Below are positions 62,013-64,000 of a stretch of DNA of 64,000 nucleotides, piece after piece. Location: the NCBI GenBank assembly GCA_963728355.1, contig CAVSJQ010000002.1, forward strand, positions 186,001 through 250,000, in the 5' to 3' direction. Origin of the DNA: Sva-07 sp963728355. GTDB lineage: Bacteria; Actinomycetota; Acidimicrobiia; Acidimicrobiales; Ilumatobacteraceae. Under the pieces are notes generated by a model. It saw only the letters and a list, made by a program, of their open reading frames with translations, was not told where the DNA came from and made no database searches. Position 1 is the stretch's first letter, and the number at the start of each line of letters is the position of its first letter. A program made the translations under genes and the position numbers.

Positions 62013-63680
62013 TCAGTCCACGGCGAGGCGTCCGAGCCCGGCGCGAACGGCAGGCGGGATCTCGTCGGCTCCGCCGAAGTACTCGGCGAGGCGGCGTTCG
62101 GCATCGCTCCCGAAGAGGATCTCAGCCACCTCGGCGAGGCCGGCCGAGCTGCGGATGTCGTCATCGTGCACGACCAGATCGATCTTCGAGCGGCGGCGCA
62201 TGAAATCCTCGAGCTTCGTCACCATCTCGGTGCGGGCCGCCGCGTGGAGTTCGACACGGAGATAGTCGGCCGACCCCATGATGTCCTCGGCCATGCGGGG
62301 GTCTTCGCGGATGGCTTCCAGCATCGCGAAGGCGCGTCGGCCGTAGCGCCGCCACAGCCGGTCGGTCAGCGGTTCGGTGTCGGCCTTGGTGCGGAACCGG
62401 TCGAGCTGCATGAGGCGCGCCTGGCGATGGAATTCCTCGCGGGTCGCAGCTGCCGGTTCGCCATACCAGTTGTGCAGATCGGGTTCGAGGGGCACACCCA
62501 GGCGTTCGAGCTCGTCGGCGACCTCCTCGCCGACGTTGATGCAGTCGGTGAGCTTGCCGCCGAACACGGTGACCACGCCACGCGTGCGGTCGCTCTCGAT
62601 CGCATGTTTCCGGCTGAGCTTGGTCCAGTCGACGTCGCTCTGGTCGCCGCTGCGGCGCTTGACGACCAGCGGGCGCACACCGCACCGTTCGGCAATGATG
62701 TCGCTGCGGGTCAGCGGCGCTGCCAGATCCATGCGCGCATTGATCTGGTCGAGGAGGAAGTCGATGTCGTCGCTGGTGACCTCGGTGAACGGTGTGTCGA
62801 CGCGGGTGTCGGTGGTGCCGATCACCGACCGCCGGCCCATCGGGATCACGTAGAACAACCGCTGCGAATCGTCGAAGAAGGCGAGCACCTTGTGATGCTC
62901 GGTGGTGGTGAGGCGGGGCACCACCAGGTGGATGCCCTTCGAGTAGACGATGCGGTGCTCGGTGGTGAGACCCCATTGCTGGTTGACCTCGTCGACGAAG
63001 GGTCCTGCGGCGTTGACGATCGTGCGTGCGGTGGCGGCGAACTGCTCGCCGGTGTCGACGTCGCGCAGTTGCACCGTCCACTGGCCACCGGAGCGCTCGG
63101 CCGAGACCATCTCCACGTAGTTGGCGGCGGCGGCGCCGGCCTCGATCGCCGCCCGCACGAACGAGAACACGAACCGGGCGTCGTTGTCGACGAGGATGCC
63201 GTCGTAGTACTCGATGCCGCCGAGCGCGTTCGACGTGTCGATCGCCGGTTCCTCGCGCTCGATGTGGTCCCTCGACAGCACCCGCGGGCGGCGTGTCCCG
63301 AACATGCCGATGATCCAGTAGGCGAGCGAACCGAGCCCGGCGAACCACGGCTTGTACGGCGAGGTCTCGTCGAGTGTCGCGTAGAACCCGATCTGCTCGA
63401 TGTTGGCCGGGTACGCCTTCATCAGGCGGTTGCGGGACCGGCACAGCTTCCAGACCAGCAGCAGTTCGAAGTTCTCGAGGTACTTGAAGCCGCCCCACAC
63501 CAGGTTCGACGACGCTTGGCTGGTGAAGTGGGCGAAGTCGCCGCGGTCGATGATCGCGACCTGTGCGCCTCGTCCTGCCAGCGAGGCCGCCGCGACCGCA
63601 CCGTTGATCCCCCCGCCCACGACCAAGGTGTCGAACGTCTCGGTCCGCAGACGCTCGAGGTGGCGATCACGAAGGGTCAT
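62013..63680 (-). CDS. glpD: Glycerol-3-phosphate dehydrogenase, FAD-dependent
   Basis: A 555-residue membrane-associated flavoprotein that oxidises glycerol-3-phosphate to dihydroxyacetone phosphate and feeds electrons to quinone. The FAD-binding fold is VVGGGINGAVAAASLAGRG, with VWGGFKYLENFELLL, NAAGPFVDEVNQ, FYVIPMGRRSVIGTTDTR and VFGGKLTDCINVGEEVADEL following. The C-terminal domain matches the family length. Its ATG overlaps the stop of the rhomboid gene (ATGA), so the order is rhomboid-glpD-mtfA. Together with gpsA and the GDPD gene it covers both directions of glycerol phosphate metabolism. Confidence 0.92.
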   Translation of the reverse strand: MTLRDRHLERLRTETFDTLVVGGGINGAVAAASLAGRGAQVAIIDRGDFAHFTSQASSNLVWGGFKYLENFELLLVWKLCRSRNRLMKAYPANIEQIGFYATLDETSPYKPWFAGLGSLAYWIIGMFGTRRPRVLSRDHIEREEPAIDTSNALGGIEYYDGILVDNDARFVFSFVRAAIEAGAAAANYVEMVSAERSGGQWTVQLRDVDTGEQFAATARTIVNAAGPFVDEVNQQWGLTTEHRIVYSKGIHLVVPRLTTTEHHKVLAFFDDSQRLFYVIPMGRRSVIGTTDTRVDTPFTEVTSDDIDFLLDQINARMDLAAPLTRSDIIAERCGVRPLVVKRRSGDQSDVDWTKLSRKHAIESDRTRGVVTVFGGKLTDCINVGEEVADELERLGVPLEPDLHNWYGEPAAATREEFHRQARLMQLDRFRTKADTEPLTDRLWRRYGRRAFAMLEAIREDPRMAEDIMGSADYLRVELHAAARTEMVTKLEDFMRRRSKIDLVVHDDDIRSSAGLAEVAEILFGSDAERRLAEYFGGADEIPPAVRAGLGRLAVD

Positions 63681-64000
63681 GCCGCGAACACGATCATGAC
63701 GACGGCGACCACGCTGCCGACCCCGACGAGCACGGGGGTGGCCCATGTCATCCAGGACGGTCCGCGTCGGTAGGGGGGCGCCAACATGACCGCGCCGCAG
63801 ATCGCTCCTGCCACCGCGCCGCCGATGTGGCCGCCGATCGAGATCCCGGGGATCGCGAACGTGATGAACAGGTTGAGGATCAGGGCGGTGCCGATCCCGG
63901 TGGTGAACGGGTTCACACCGCGGCGCCACAGCCCCACCGTCGCGGCCGCCAACAGCCCGAACACGGCACCGGACGCTCCCGCCGTGATGCCTCCGCTGTC
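63677..64000 (-). CDS. Rhomboid-family intramembrane serine protease (N-terminus outside window)
   Basis: The frame is open to the last base of the window. The visible C-terminal 107 residues include the catalytic serine motif GASGAVFGLLA at the window edge and the catalytic His in SIGGHIGGAVAGA, each in a hydrophobic helix, then a short polar loop and a final helix (WATPVLVGVGSVVAVVMIV). This matches the last half of a six- or seven-helix rhomboid. The overlap with glpD suggests cotranscription. Confidence 0.8.
   Translation of the reverse strand, partial: DSGGITAGASGAVFGLLAAATVGLWRRGVNPFTTGIGTALILNLFITFAIPGISIGGHIGGAVAGAICGAVMLAPPYRRGPSWMTWATPVLVGVGSVVAVVMIVFAA

Noticed and set aside
61536..63773. 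745-codon plus-strand open frame opposite mtfA and glpD
   Set aside because: It lies antisense to two well-supported genes and shows Arg/Val/Asp-rich shadow composition.

Overview
The window is 64 kb of very GC-rich, gene-dense DNA. The gene set points to an actinobacterium, probably of the class Acidimicrobiia (Ilumatobacter-like): WhiB, the PafB/PafC regulator pair, mycoredoxin, coenzyme F420 genes (cofC and two luciferase-like oxidoreductases), Ku plus a LigD polymerase, OtsA/OtsB trehalose synthesis, and an HU protein accompanied by a lysine/alanine/proline tail. The taxonomic placement is inference. I see no rRNA, tRNA, CRISPR array, prophage or transposase gene. No gene-free stretch exceeds 300 bases; the longest is 24366-24645.

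Layout. 1-8.7 kb: end of a patatin-like lipase, a glycerophosphodiester phosphodiesterase, argG, a glycosyltransferase, an L,D-transpeptidase, a hydrolase and a secreted zinc peptidase. 8.8-14.1 kb: a complete five-gene branched-chain amino acid type ABC importer, closed by a strong hairpin. 14.2-22.8 kb: lipoprotein, RarD-type transporter, pgl-pgi, a CsoR/CstR-family repressor with a candidate operator, aldehyde dehydrogenase, pafB-pafC, a DEDDh exonuclease and whiB. 22.9-30.3 kb: PIN-PhoH ATPase, HU plus a separate lysine-rich tail gene, LmbE-type deacetylase, cofC, gpsA, an unrecognised 428-residue protein, rnhB and a small secreted protein.

30.4-35.9 kb holds a giant gene joining a SARP/BTAD regulator, a degenerate kinase, a STAND ATPase, a membrane segment and a WD40-like propeller. 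Two compensating single-base shifts break it. 35.9-41.2 kb: a tight operon cbs-metB-otsA-otsB with a mycoredoxin gene upstream. 41.4-47.8 kb: an M24 peptidase coupled to a repeat/SGNH secreted protein, a lipoprotein, a membrane protein, and the NHEJ pair ku-ligD(pol). 47.9-64 kb: secreted hydrolases, a CobW-family GTPase, a YtcJ-type amidohydrolase, F420-type oxidoreductases, a PLP lyase, acyl-CoA synthetase, amidase, thioesterase, an EamA transporter, MtfA, GlpD and a rhomboid protease cut by the window end.

Three signals go beyond single genes. (1) A 52-bp dispersed repeat occurs four times (29891, 35907, 41271, 51084). It has palindromic ends and paired substitutions in its stems, and two copies encode the C-termini of neighbouring proteins. 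(2) Most first-in-operon genes have a TAnnnT-like hexamer only 5-10 nt before the start codon and no Shine-Dalgarno sequence, which indicates widespread leaderless transcription. (3) The HU core and its histone-H1-like tail, fused in mycobacterial HupB, are here encoded by two adjacent genes behind a near-perfect palindrome.
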